From Leptolyngbyaceae cyanobacterium RM1_406_9 (GTDB lineage Bacteria; Cyanobacteriota; Cyanobacteriia; Elainellales; Elainellaceae): a DNA stretch of 37,709 nucleotides. A program made the translations under genes and the position numbers. The notes under the pieces are model-generated. The model saw nothing but the letters and a program-made list of their open reading frames with translations, ran no database searches and had not been told where the DNA came from. Shown one piece after another: positions 24,977-33,642 of this stretch; the first letter of the stretch is position 1, and each line of letters begins with the position of its first letter. The DNA is taken from the NCBI GenBank assembly GCA_012033355.1, contig JAAUQZ010000016.1:1-37709 (forward strand). The letters are read 5' to 3'.

Positions 24977-26047
24977 ATGAAGGTATCTGTGATCGTTCCG
25001 GTTTATGGGGTTGAGAAGTACATTGCTGAAACCGTGCGATCGCTATTAGAGCAGACCTATCAGAACTTTGAAATAATTTTGATTGACGACGCTTCTCCCG
25101 ATCGCAGTATCGAGATTTGTCAGCAATTTTCAGATCCGCGCATGAAGATTATTCATCAGCAAAATCGAGGCTTAGCAGGTGCCCGAAATACGGGAATTCG
25201 CCATGCCGAAGGAGATTACATTGCCTTTCTAGATGGTGACGATCTGTGGCTACCCGAAAAATTAGCGAAACACGTTGAGCATTTAGAAGCTTCCCCAGAG
25301 GTAGGTGTTAGCTTCAGTCGCTCTGCGCTAATTGACTCTGCCGGAAATTCTTTGAACACCTACCTGATGCCAAAATTGGCGAATATTACAGTAGAAGATT
25401 TATTTCGCAGCAACCCTATTGGCAATGGCTCCGCTGCTGTAATTCGGCGTGAAGTGTTTGAAGCCATTCAGTTCCAAGACAACCTTTATGGAACGGTAGA
25501 AAAATTTTATTTTGACGATCACTTTCGGCGTTCAGAAGACATCGAATGCTGGCTAAGAATTGCGATTCAAACACCCTGGAAAATTGAAGGAGTTCCTGAA
25601 CCTCTAACGCTCTATCGAGTAAATGCAGAAGGACTTTCTGCTAACTTACTTAAACAACTAGAGTCCTGGCAGCAAGTACTCGAAAAAGTTCGTTCCTATG
25701 CACCCGAACTAATAGAAAAATGGGGAAACTTAGGAATGGCCTATCGATTGCGTTATCTCGCTCGAACGGCAGTTCGGCTTAAAGATGGAGAGATAGCGGT
25801 GAGTTTGATGCACCGAGCGATCGCCACTTCCAAACAAATTTTATTAGAAGAACCGCGCCGCACTTTAAGGATTTGGTTTGCTGCATACTTGCTTTACCTG
25901 TTACCTCAATCGTTTTATGCTCAACTTGAAAACTCTGCGGCAAAAGCAGTCGGCTTAATTCAAGAGCGCCGTATTCAAAAAGAACAAATTCAACAGGCAG
26001 CCTCGAATGGCACTGACTTAGGAGGGCAAGATTTGCGACTTCTTTGA
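24977..26047 (+). CDS. GT2 family glycosyltransferase (tandem paralogue 1)
   Basis: This 356-aa GT-A enzyme begins VSVIVPVYGVEKYIAETV. It has LIDDASPDRS, the DXD-like FLDGDDLWLPEKL (about 83-95) and an acceptor-site motif, SEDIECWLRIA. The C-terminal part is helical with a hydrophobic stretch around residues 300-318 (WFAAYLLYLLPQSFYAQL). The next gene is clearly its paralogue: shared strings include GDGSAA-like IGNGSAAV, IQTPWKIEG, SWQQV/SWEQV and LPQS(F/L)YAQ over the full length. The two probably add sugars at successive or similar positions. The strong ribosome binding site favours ATG 24977. A hairpin encloses the stop codon in its loop. Confidence 0.9.
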   Translation: MKVSVIVPVYGVEKYIAETVRSLLEQTYQNFEIILIDDASPDRSIEICQQFSDPRMKIIHQQNRGLAGARNTGIRHAEGDYIAFLDGDDLWLPEKLAKHVEHLEASPEVGVSFSRSALIDSAGNSLNTYLMPKLANITVEDLFRSNPIGNGSAAVIRREVFEAIQFQDNLYGTVEKFYFDDHFRRSEDIECWLRIAIQTPWKIEGVPEPLTLYRVNAEGLSANLLKQLESWQQVLEKVRSYAPELIEKWGNLGMAYRLRYLARTAVRLKDGEIAVSLMHRAIATSKQILLEEPRRTLRIWFAAYLLYLLPQSFYAQLENSAAKAVGLIQERRIQKEQIQQAASNGTDLGGQDLRLL

Positions 26048-26054
26048 GAAGTCG
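26036..26054 (+). repeat. Hairpin with stop codon in the loop
   Basis: CGACTTCT-ttg-AGAAGTCG forms 8 perfect pairs, and the TGA stop of the GT2 gene falls at the loop and 3' arm. No T tract follows directly. It may slow termination or cap the mRNA end between the two GT2 paralogues. Confidence 0.6.
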
Positions 26055-26130
26055 TAGATCTGAGTGCTTCACTTTTACTTGTTTCAATACTATTCAGGCA
26101 GCCTCCTTATAACTTAACCAGGCTTAAACC

Positions 26131-27162
26131 ATGAAAAAAGTATCGGTCATTGTTCCTGTTTACAAGGTCGAGCAGTATATTGCTGCAACTGTTCAATCTG
26201 TTTTAGATCAGACTTACTCTAACTTTGAGCTACTGATTGTTGATGATGGTTCTCCCGACCAAAGCGTTAGCATTTGTCAACAGTTTCAAGATCCTCGTAT
26301 TCAGGTTATTCGTCAGTCTAATCAAGGTGCAAATGCAGCTAGAAATGCAGGCATTCGAGTTGCTCAAGGTGACTTTATTGCATTTCTGGATGGAGACGAT
26401 GTATGGCTACCCCAAAAGTTAGAAAAACACGTTGAGCATCTTGAAAACTCACCGGATGTTGGCGTTAGTTTTAGCCGTTCTGCATTTATTGACGAGCAGG
26501 GCAACGCTTTAGGTATTTACCAAATGCCCAGATTAAAAGACATCGAAATTTCTCATTTAATTTGTCGCAATCCAATTGGCAATGGGTCAGCGGCCGTGCT
26601 GCGACAAGAGGCGATCGCTGCCATCAGATTTGAAGATAATCTGCACGGCGTTATCCAGAATTTCTATTGGGATGAGCGGCTTCAAGGTTCCCAAGACCTC
26701 GACTTCTGGTTTCGGATCGCGATTCAAACGCCCTGGAAAATTGAAGGAATTCCTAACTCTCTAACACTTTACCGGGTAAACTCAGCCGGAATTTCAGCCA
26801 ACTTGATGAAAAAGCAAGATTCCTGGGAGCAGGTGATTGAAAAAACCCGGTCCTATGCGCCAGAAATCGTCGCCCAGTGGGAAAATCCTGCTAGAGCCTA
26901 TCATTTGAGATATTTAGCCCGCAGAGCCGTGACGCTGCAACTGAGGAGCGATGCTGTCACGCTGCTGCACCAGGCGATCAAGACTCACTGGCGAATTGTA
27001 ATTGACGAACCGCGCCGCACGCTGATTACCGCTGCAGCTGCCTATTTGCTGTGGCTTTTGCCACAGTCGCTCTACGCTCAAATGGAAACGCTAGCGCTGA
27101 AAATTACGGGTGCGACTCAAAAGCGACGAATTCAGCAAGACCAAACTGGGCAACTCGCATGA
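26131..27162 (+). CDS. GT2 family glycosyltransferase (tandem paralogue 2)
   Basis: This 343-aa enzyme starts VSVIVPVYKVEQYIAATV. It carries LIVDDGSPDQS, FIAFLDGDDVWLPQKL (about 83-98), SQDLDFWFRIA and the same C-terminal helical region as its neighbour (AAAYLLWLLPQSLYAQM). Differences are spread evenly along the sequence, which suggests an old tandem duplication with later change of acceptor or donor use. The ATG fits the conserved start; the upstream CCTCCTTAT is not a ribosome site on this strand, and no strong one is seen. Its TGA overlaps the ATG of the GH5 relic (ATGA), so the two are translationally coupled. The sugar is unknown. Confidence 0.9.
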   Translation: MKKVSVIVPVYKVEQYIAATVQSVLDQTYSNFELLIVDDGSPDQSVSICQQFQDPRIQVIRQSNQGANAARNAGIRVAQGDFIAFLDGDDVWLPQKLEKHVEHLENSPDVGVSFSRSAFIDEQGNALGIYQMPRLKDIEISHLICRNPIGNGSAAVLRQEAIAAIRFEDNLHGVIQNFYWDERLQGSQDLDFWFRIAIQTPWKIEGIPNSLTLYRVNSAGISANLMKKQDSWEQVIEKTRSYAPEIVAQWENPARAYHLRYLARRAVTLQLRSDAVTLLHQAIKTHWRIVIDEPRRTLITAAAAYLLWLLPQSLYAQMETLALKITGATQKRRIQQDQTGQLA

Positions 27163-27605
27163 AGCGAAGATTTTGGATTTTGTTTAACATCGGCTTATTT
27201 GCAGCGCTGCTTTTATCGCTTCAGATGACGCGATCGCTAGGTGTACAGTCCCGAATGGAGATCGCTGCTATCCTGCCCGACATTGAAAACGAGACGGCTC
27301 GAAACTGGCTGATGGACTACGGCGAAGAGCAGTGGAATATCGCCAAACTAGAGGAAAGCCTTCAGCGGGCGGCAGAATGGGGGCGATCGCACCAGGTACA
27401 CGTTAACTGCAATGAATTTGGCGTTTATCGTCGGGCTGCACCCGCAGAGGGAAGAGGAGCATGGTTGCGGGATGTGCGATCGCTGCTGGAGCAATATCAA
27501 ATTGGCTGGAGCATGTGGGAATATGATGCTGGCTTTGGAGTGATTCGCCGCACCGATGGGGAGCCTTTACCCGATCCCGTTGTGGTGAAGGCGCTTTTTG
27601 ATTAA
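27159..27605 (+). pseudogene. GH5 glycosidase with catalytic barrel mostly deleted
   Basis: From ATG 27159 the 148-aa product has an N-terminal signal or anchor (RRFWILFNIGLFAALLLSLQM) followed almost at once by the C-terminal part of a family 5 glycoside hydrolase. That part includes the segment before strand 7, CNEFGVY with the nucleophile-type Glu (E86), and IGWSMWEYDAGFGVI near the end. About 200 residues of the barrel, including the acid/base Glu, are missing, yet the frame is open from signal to end. It therefore looks like an in-frame internal deletion. It cannot be a normal glycosidase; a sugar-binding or purely relic role is possible. An intact relative would trim or degrade the polysaccharide in the periplasm. 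The track start at 27051 lies inside the GT2 gene and is wrong. Confidence 0.8.
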
Positions 27606-27846
27606 TTGATTAATTGAATGAATACCCGTTGGACGATAGACAAACTAAGATCTAGGATCTGCATACCTGGTAAAACTGCCTTGCCAGATTTAATAACCAG
27701 GTTCTATGTCCAGCAGGAGGATCGGGTTAAAACGGGCGGTGAATCGCAAAGCTTGTCATGAGCAATTGGCTTCATCCCTCATCCCTCCTGCCATTTGACT
27801 CGGTTGAATCACAAATCAAATTAACAGTACGAGTGATAGCGTCGTG

Positions 27847-28059
27847 ATGGATCAAGATCCTTTGATTGCGTATCGGTGGGAAGACTTTACCCAGTTGGCT
27901 TCAATTTTGCTCCTGGTTGGGCTGGTTGGGGCAGTAACCGTTCTCAAGAATAGCTTTGAGGGGAGTTTCTTTATTGAAGCGACTCTGTTTGTGGTTTTGC
28001 TGACCTCTGGAGCATTTGCAATTATGGCGATGGCAATTTTCTTAGGAAACGTGCCTTAA
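27847..28059 (+). CDS. Small two-helix membrane protein, 70 aa
   Basis: After a polar start (MDQDPLIAYRWEDFTQ) come two hydrophobic helices: ASILLLVGLVGAVTVL and ATLFVVLLTSGAFAIMAMAIFL. I do not recognise the family. ATG 27847 is one codon after GTG 27844; neither has a clear ribosome site. The 240-base gap before it holds only short repeats (AGATC-tag-GATCT near 27648, CCTGGT...ACCAGG near 27666-27706). It converges with the 847-aa gene, with 13 bases between stops. It could be an accessory of the export machinery, but that rests only on location. Confidence 0.6.
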   Translation: MDQDPLIAYRWEDFTQLASILLLVGLVGAVTVLKNSFEGSFFIEATLFVVLLTSGAFAIMAMAIFLGNVP

Positions 28060-28072
28060 GCAGTCCAGCTTG

Positions 28073-30616
28073 CTACTCAAACCGCTGATTTTGGGCTGAC
28101 CAGCGTTGCAGTCCGTAAGTTCGTCCATTGCTGACTAATAGAGCCGTTGTGCCGTCGCCGGGGTTAGCGATCGCCACCAAAAATTGAGTCGCTTCAGTAC
28201 TCAACTCGCTGTAGATCAGTTGTCCCTGTGCCGAAAAAATCAGCGTTCGAGTCGCCTCCTGATTTGCTGCCTGAGCGCTAGCCGTAACATAGCTAGAAGC
28301 TTCTAACAGGCTGGGCTTAAAGGTGAATACGGACTCAAGTTGCCCCTCTCCCGTCAGATCGACCAGTTCTACCGACCATTGCCCCACCTCTTGCAGCAAG
28401 CTTGTTGTGTCTGCCAGTGCGGCTTGAACCTGGTCTGCCTGCTGCAACTCCCGCCACAGGTTTACCGCTAGTGCTGCTGCCAAATCGGGCTGTTGTTGGC
28501 TCAACTGGCTCAGCGTCAGGACGTTCCCCGTCTCCAACCAACTGACAGTGGATAGAGTCATAGCGAGCAGGGGAAGCTCAGCGGGTAAATTTCCACTGGG
28601 TGCAGGTGAACCTGCTGCTAGCAGTTGCAGTTCGCCGCCACTCACACGAGCCGCTTTGACTGTTGCTTCAATGGTTTGAGGCTGCCCGTCGGCTGACCAA
28701 ACCAGGATTTGAATGGGGGAATTGTTTGTCAGCCCCAACAGACTCCACAGCCGCAGGGCCGCTCCGGTAGAAGGGAGATTCAGGTCGGTGAAGGGCGATC
28801 GCCGCCAGCGCTGCCCATCATGAAAATTAGCTAGTTGAATCCGATACCAAACTTGTTGCCCCGTTAAAGCCAGTGGGCTATCCACCTGGGGGCGCAGCCA
28901 ATCTGCCGCATTGATGCTAGAAACCTGAGTTGCAGAGCCGATCATGCGGCTGTCATGGCTAGCTGTGATGGTCGGTGCCGATTGGGGATCAACCAGATTC
29001 AGCACTTGCTGGACGCGGGTGTTGGTGTCTGGAGTTGGGTTTTGCTGACGCAACCAGGCGATCGCAGCAGCGCGATCGCGCTGAGCCGCCAACACTAAAG
29101 CGCCCCAAATCTGCACGTCAGGCTGGTTACGGTTCACCTGGAGGGCAGCATTCACCCGTCGCCAAATCCGGTCAGAGTCAACCGCTAACAGACTCGACAA
29201 ATCATAACCGTTGCGAATAGTAGTTTGCAGCAGTTGCAGCGCATTGCCCCAGCGGCCGTCGATTAGCTGTGCCAAAATTTGCTGACTGGGGCTGGCCCAG
29301 TCGCGCTCTGCCTGGGCTTTGGTGGCGTTGGCATGGAGCGAGATCAGGTCTAGCTGAGCCTGGGCCGCGGCTGACCAGTTTGCCGCATCGATTTGTTGCT
29401 TGAGCGATTCCAGGGTTCGCCGTGCCGCCGACCACAGCCCACTTCGCGCTAAAACCAATCCATCTTCAAAAGTTTGGCGGTCGAGGGCGGCTTGTTCCAG
29501 CAAAATTGGCTCCAGGCGAATCGGCTCCGTAGAGGATTGCAGCGTTTCCACCTGATAGACCTTAAAGCTTGGCTCTAGCCCGACGGTTTGATTGACAATC
29601 AGTTCCGCTGCTTCGCTGCCCGTAATTTGCTGCCATGCAGGAAGTTTTCCGGCGGGGCTTGTCCATTCCACCAGCGCGTAGAGTTGGGCGATCGCTGGGT
29701 CATAGCGCACCACTTGCCCGTAGACGATGCGAGTGCTGCCCCGCATCCGCTCGCCGCTGAGATGTAGCCAAATTCCTGGCTCTGTAGCATTTCCCTCAAT
29801 CAGAGTGACCGTGCTGAGGGGCAAGATGCGATTGGAACCAGGAACGGCGGTTGGGGAAGTTACAAACGGAGCAAGCACAAAAAATTCCTCAGGCCCGCTT
29901 ACCGACATTCGGCTGATTAGTTGAAAGGAGCCAGGACGCAGCCCTTCCCTTGCCACCAGCGGTCGATAAATTCTGATTTCAATGAGCTTGCCGCAGCCAG
30001 ACGAAACAGAGGCGATCGCCCCCTTCCCGCCACAGGGGTCAGATTCCGCCAAAATGGGAATCAACAAATCTTGGGGTAAGCCCGTTGTTGCCGGAAGATA
30101 CAGCGGTGTCCCCAGCGATCGCCCTGTTTCCGTTGCTTCTGCCTCAATTTCAGCCAGCGTTTGAATGACTTCTCGTTGAAGCGCCTGACGATTCCACTCT
30201 GGCATCATCCAGCTTAGCCATCGGACTGAACCAGGATTGATAATAAGCTGCACGGCCAACCAGCCGCCGCCCGCAACGGTTCCTGCCATGCCCAGCAAAA
30301 TCAAAAGAATCAGCAAGGCAGACTTGAACCTCGCTCCTCGCTTTGGTTTAGGCGCAACTATGACATTAATTTTGGCAAGGCTGCCTGCATCCTCTAACGC
30401 CTCGTCCAGGGCTTCGTCCCAGTCTGGCTCGTCTGCTTGGGGCGATCGCGATTTCCTTTGAGATTTCCTGGACTGAGCCGATACCAGCACATTCACCTTG
30501 ACCGGACGGGGGGAGCGATCGCCCCTCTGTTGACTTCCCGCTTGGACAGGAGAAACGGGCAGATGTTTTGCCGATTGCCCGTTTGAGGATGAATTTAAGT
30601 CGTGCGATCGCTTCAC
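28073..30616 (-). CDS. Large single-pass membrane protein of unknown function, 847 aa
   Basis: The first 95 residues are polar, low-complexity and basic, and contain two similar short motifs: VKVNVLVSAQ (about 39-48) and AKINVIVAPK (about 81-90). One helix (about 99-124) then anchors the protein. The remaining 720 residues should be periplasmic, since the N-terminal side of the helix is strongly basic. This part is rich in beta and helical segments, with a middle region (about 380-530) of TPR-like helices (LEQAALDRQTFEDGLVLARSG...). Its end, GDGTTALLVSNGRTYGLQRW, resembles a beta-propeller or FG-GAP-like strand set. I do not recognise a named family. It interrupts the exopolysaccharide gene run on the opposite strand, next to a GT4 gene 21 bases downstream of that gene's promoter-distal end. 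Confidence 0.75.
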   Translation of the reverse strand: MKRSHDLNSSSNGQSAKHLPVSPVQAGSQQRGDRSPRPVKVNVLVSAQSRKSQRKSRSPQADEPDWDEALDEALEDAGSLAKINVIVAPKPKRGARFKSALLILLILLGMAGTVAGGGWLAVQLIINPGSVRWLSWMMPEWNRQALQREVIQTLAEIEAEATETGRSLGTPLYLPATTGLPQDLLIPILAESDPCGGKGAIASVSSGCGKLIEIRIYRPLVAREGLRPGSFQLISRMSVSGPEEFFVLAPFVTSPTAVPGSNRILPLSTVTLIEGNATEPGIWLHLSGERMRGSTRIVYGQVVRYDPAIAQLYALVEWTSPAGKLPAWQQITGSEAAELIVNQTVGLEPSFKVYQVETLQSSTEPIRLEPILLEQAALDRQTFEDGLVLARSGLWSAARRTLESLKQQIDAANWSAAAQAQLDLISLHANATKAQAERDWASPSQQILAQLIDGRWGNALQLLQTTIRNGYDLSSLLAVDSDRIWRRVNAALQVNRNQPDVQIWGALVLAAQRDRAAAIAWLRQQNPTPDTNTRVQQVLNLVDPQSAPTITASHDSRMIGSATQVSSINAADWLRPQVDSPLALTGQQVWYRIQLANFHDGQRWRRSPFTDLNLPSTGAALRLWSLLGLTNNSPIQILVWSADGQPQTIEATVKAARVSGGELQLLAAGSPAPSGNLPAELPLLAMTLSTVSWLETGNVLTLSQLSQQQPDLAAALAVNLWRELQQADQVQAALADTTSLLQEVGQWSVELVDLTGEGQLESVFTFKPSLLEASSYVTASAQAANQEATRTLIFSAQGQLIYSELSTEATQFLVAIANPGDGTTALLVSNGRTYGLQRWSAQNQRFE

Positions 30617-30637
30617 TATCCAAAATGTAGTAAATTG

Positions 30638-31852
30638 CTATTCTTCAAGGATTGCCTGTTCATAGCGCTGTCCGGCTCGTTCCCAAGTATAGGTGTTCTC
30701 GATGAGCGATCGGCCATTTTGAGACAATTGACCGCGCAATTCTGGATTTTCAAACAACTGGCTAACGGCGTTGACGTATTCCTCCACCTGGTTTGCCCGT
30801 AGAGCGGTTAGGGGATCGTTTGGGCCGTCTACTGCTAGCCCTTCTAAGCCGCGATCGCTTCCCACTACAGGAACTCCAGCCGCCATTGCTTCCAGGGTTT
30901 TGTTTTTGATCCCAAAGCCCGTTCGCATCGGCACAACACAGACCGTTGCCCGATGCAGGTATTCTGCCATCGAAGGAACTTTTCCTGTAACCGTGATGCC
31001 AGGGCGATCGCCCAACCGCTGCACCTGCGGCACGGGACGGGACCCCACTAGCTCAAGCGTGACATCCGGGTAGCGAGTTTGGATTTTGGGAAACACTTCC
31101 TGGCTAAAAAAGCAAGCCGCATCAATGTTAGGGGTGTTGTCCATCGCGCCAATGAAAATCAGCCGATGACCTGCGGGATTGGCAGCACGATAGGGAAAGG
31201 CAGAAAAGTCTACCCCGTTGGGGATCACGGCAATTGGAGTGTTTGGGCTAAACCGCTGAAGCTGCTCCCGGTCGTCCTCGGTGGTTGCCACAATGGTAGA
31301 AAATTTGCCGCAGTACTGCCGTTCATAGCGATGCAGCAGCGGCAAGTTGAGGCGATCGCGCAGCCAATTTTCAGAAGTGCCTGTCTCAAGCTGATTTTTG
31401 CAGGTGCCGTAAACTGAACTGTGGATGTTGACAACGGTGCGAAGCCGCGATCGCCATTCTGGTTTAATGTAAATCTCATTCACACTGTGTTCACAGGTTA
31501 CAGCAGCAAATTTATCCGCCTGAACCGCCTGATTTACCCAACTCTGGATTTCAGGCGAATAGATTGAGAGAACGCTGGGCGGCGTTCCCTCGGTTAGAAA
31601 GGTCCCGAAGCGCTTTAACTTGCCACCGATGCTTTGCCCAGCAGTGGCTTGAGGGCGCGGAAAAACGACCAATTCTGCAACCGTCTGCCGCAGTTCCTCT
31701 ATCTCAGAGTCAGTTACATCCGAGGAGCGCTGTGTTATCAGGGTGATGTCGTGACGCTGGCTCAGATACTTCATCAAGTTAAACGTCCTCACCTGAGTTC
31801 CTCCCCGCGTGGGCGGATAGGGAAACGTTGCAGAGAGCATCAGAATCTTCAT
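30638..31852 (-). CDS. GT4 family glycosyltransferase
   Basis: From ATG 31852 this 404-aa GT-B enzyme begins MKILMLSATFPYPPTRGGTQVR, the usual N-terminal Gly-rich acceptor loop. The donor domain has IAVIPNGVDFSAFP, RLIFIGAMDNTPNIDA, VVPMRTGFGIKNKTLEAMAAGVPVVGS (the EX7E-type site) and GLEGL. No membrane segment is present. It should add a sugar to a lipid-linked intermediate on the cytoplasmic face. I chose the ATG at 31852 because the motif starts there; the longer track ORF (from 31984) adds unrelated residues that overlap the divergent GT39 gene. No strong ribosome binding site precedes it. It follows no other gene closely, and the 847-aa gene starts 21 bases after its stop, so both may be co-transcribed. 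Confidence 0.9.
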   Translation of the reverse strand: MKILMLSATFPYPPTRGGTQVRTFNLMKYLSQRHDITLITQRSSDVTDSEIEELRQTVAELVVFPRPQATAGQSIGGKLKRFGTFLTEGTPPSVLSIYSPEIQSWVNQAVQADKFAAVTCEHSVNEIYIKPEWRSRLRTVVNIHSSVYGTCKNQLETGTSENWLRDRLNLPLLHRYERQYCGKFSTIVATTEDDREQLQRFSPNTPIAVIPNGVDFSAFPYRAANPAGHRLIFIGAMDNTPNIDAACFFSQEVFPKIQTRYPDVTLELVGSRPVPQVQRLGDRPGITVTGKVPSMAEYLHRATVCVVPMRTGFGIKNKTLEAMAAGVPVVGSDRGLEGLAVDGPNDPLTALRANQVEEYVNAVSQLFENPELRGQLSQNGRSLIENTYTWERAGQRYEQAILEE

Positions 31853-31969
31853 CAGGGGAATTCTTGGAATAAATATCAGTTTTACCAGGGCAATCGTAGC
31901 TAATCGTAGCGGTTGAGGCACCTGTGTAAAGAGCGGTGAACAGCCATGCTTTAGAAATTCAAACCTTCT

Positions 31970-33547
31970 ATGAGTGAAATTCAACTGGGCGCGATCGCCC
32001 TCCTGGGTCTAGGCATCTTCTTCCGAGGCACGGCTTTAGGACAGAAACTCTACTGGTACGACGAAGCCTTTACGTCCTTACGCATCTCAGGCTACAGCGA
32101 AGCGGACGTGATGCAGCAGGCATTTCACGGCGAGGAAATTACCCCACAGGAGTTGCTGAAATTTCAGCATCCCAACGCTGAAAAAGGGCTTTGGGGCACG
32201 GTTCAAGGGCTAGCTCAGGAAGAGCCGCAGCATCCGCCGCTCTACTACACGGTGGTTCGGCTGTGGGCGCAAACGGTAGGCAGTTCGGCAGCCACAGTAA
32301 GAAGTTTGTCCGTCATTTTTAGTTTGCTAGTCTTTCCCTGCCTCTACTGGCTTTGCCTGGAGCTATTTGGCTCAACGGACGTGGCTTGGCTGGCGATCGC
32401 CCTGGTTGCCGTTTCGCCGCTGCACGTCGTCTTTGCCCAAGAAGCCAGACAGTACAGCCTGTGGACGGCTTTAATTTTGGCAGCCAGCGCCGCGTTGCTC
32501 TATGCCCTGCGGGTAGATACTTTTGCAAGCTGGGCAATCTATGCGGTGACGCTTTCGCTGGGGCTGTACACGTTTCTGTTTTCGGGACTGGTGGCGATCG
32601 GTCATGGAATTTACGTAATTGGGGTGGAGCAGTTTCGCTGGACTACAGTTTTGGCGCACTATCTGATTGCTTCAACGGTTGGGCTCATTGCTTTTCTGCC
32701 CTGGATTTGGGCGATCGCCACCCGTCGCAGTTCCCTGCAAACAACAACTGCCTGGTCCACTCGCCCGTCTAGCTGGAAGGCGATCGTTAGGGTTTGGGCA
32801 CTGAATCTGAGGCGCATTTTTTTCGACGCAGACTTTAAACTTGACTCTCAGCTTGCTTATAGAGTCAGCATCGCAGGTGTCTACGCCTTTGTAATGTCGC
32901 TAGAAATCGGTGCAATTTATTGGCTCTGGCAATTTACTGCACTTCGGGTTTGGCTGTTTGTTTTCACCCTGATTGGCACGACCGCTTTCACTATTCTGCT
33001 GCCAGATTTGCTCCTGGGTGGACAGCGCTCGACTGCGACCCGCTACGCGATTCCTTGCTACCTGGGCATTCAGATTGCGATCGCCTTTTGCCTGGTGAAT
33101 CTACTCTCCAACGCTTTCGGCTCGTGGCAGTCGATTTTAGGGTGGGTGGCTCTGGCAGGGGCGATCGCCCTCAGTATCCTCTCTTGCAGCATTGGCGCTA
33201 GAACCCCAATCGGCTGGAATAAGGTAATCAGCTACTACAATCCGCCCATTGCCGATATCATCAATCAATCTCCACACCCCTTGCTGATTGCCAACACCTC
33301 AATGGGAGTAGGTGAAATTTTGTCTTTAAGCCGCTTACTTGCCTCAAACGTGACGCTGCAACTGCTCGTCGATTCATCTGTACCGCAAATTCGAGCGGGC
33401 TTTAGCGATGTTTTTCTAATGACTTATTCGCAGTCATGGCGATCGCAGATTGCAGCACAACAGCAGGCTTTGGTGCAACCCGCCTATCAAGAACGGGGCA
33501 AAACCTGGCTTTGGCAACTGATTTGGCAACTGAACAGTCAAAACTAG
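31970..33547 (+). CDS. GT39-type (ArnT/PMT-like) membrane glycosyltransferase
   Basis: This 525-aa protein has about 11 hydrophobic helices. The key acidic pair D31-E32 sits in YWYDEAFTSLRISG after the first helix, as in the first periplasmic loop of PMT_2/ArnT-type enzymes. HPPLYYTVVRLW (about 88-99) and VAVSPLHVVFAQEARQYSLWT (about 145-165) are further family segments. These GT-C enzymes use polyprenyl-phosphate sugars and act on the periplasmic side, so this one may add a side-chain sugar after export or modify another envelope molecule. A C-terminal soluble domain of about 110 residues is present. It is divergent from the GT4 gene, with 117 bases of shared promoter region. Confidence 0.88.
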   Translation: MSEIQLGAIALLGLGIFFRGTALGQKLYWYDEAFTSLRISGYSEADVMQQAFHGEEITPQELLKFQHPNAEKGLWGTVQGLAQEEPQHPPLYYTVVRLWAQTVGSSAATVRSLSVIFSLLVFPCLYWLCLELFGSTDVAWLAIALVAVSPLHVVFAQEARQYSLWTALILAASAALLYALRVDTFASWAIYAVTLSLGLYTFLFSGLVAIGHGIYVIGVEQFRWTTVLAHYLIASTVGLIAFLPWIWAIATRRSSLQTTTAWSTRPSSWKAIVRVWALNLRRIFFDADFKLDSQLAYRVSIAGVYAFVMSLEIGAIYWLWQFTALRVWLFVFTLIGTTAFTILLPDLLLGGQRSTATRYAIPCYLGIQIAIAFCLVNLLSNAFGSWQSILGWVALAGAIALSILSCSIGARTPIGWNKVISYYNPPIADIINQSPHPLLIANTSMGVGEILSLSRLLASNVTLQLLVDSSVPQIRAGFSDVFLMTYSQSWRSQIAAQQQALVQPAYQERGKTWLWQLIWQLNSQN

Positions 33548-33642
33548 CCATAAAGCTGCTCATACGGAAGCTGCTTCATGGGCACAATATTTTTTAACTG
33601 AATCAACTCCGCTCAATCAACTGAATACATAAAAATTAGTTT

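Noticed and set aside
27051-27158. N-terminal extension of the GH5 relic ORF
   Set aside because: It lies inside the GT2 coding region in another frame, while a signal peptide starts exactly at ATG 27159.
31853-31984. N-terminal extension of the minus-strand GT4 ORF
   Set aside because: The extension has no GT4 features and overlaps the start of the divergent GT39 gene; the fold begins at MKILMLSATF.
32353-32772. 139-aa plus-strand ORF inside the GT39 gene
   Set aside because: Alternative frame of a membrane protein gene, with no features of its own.
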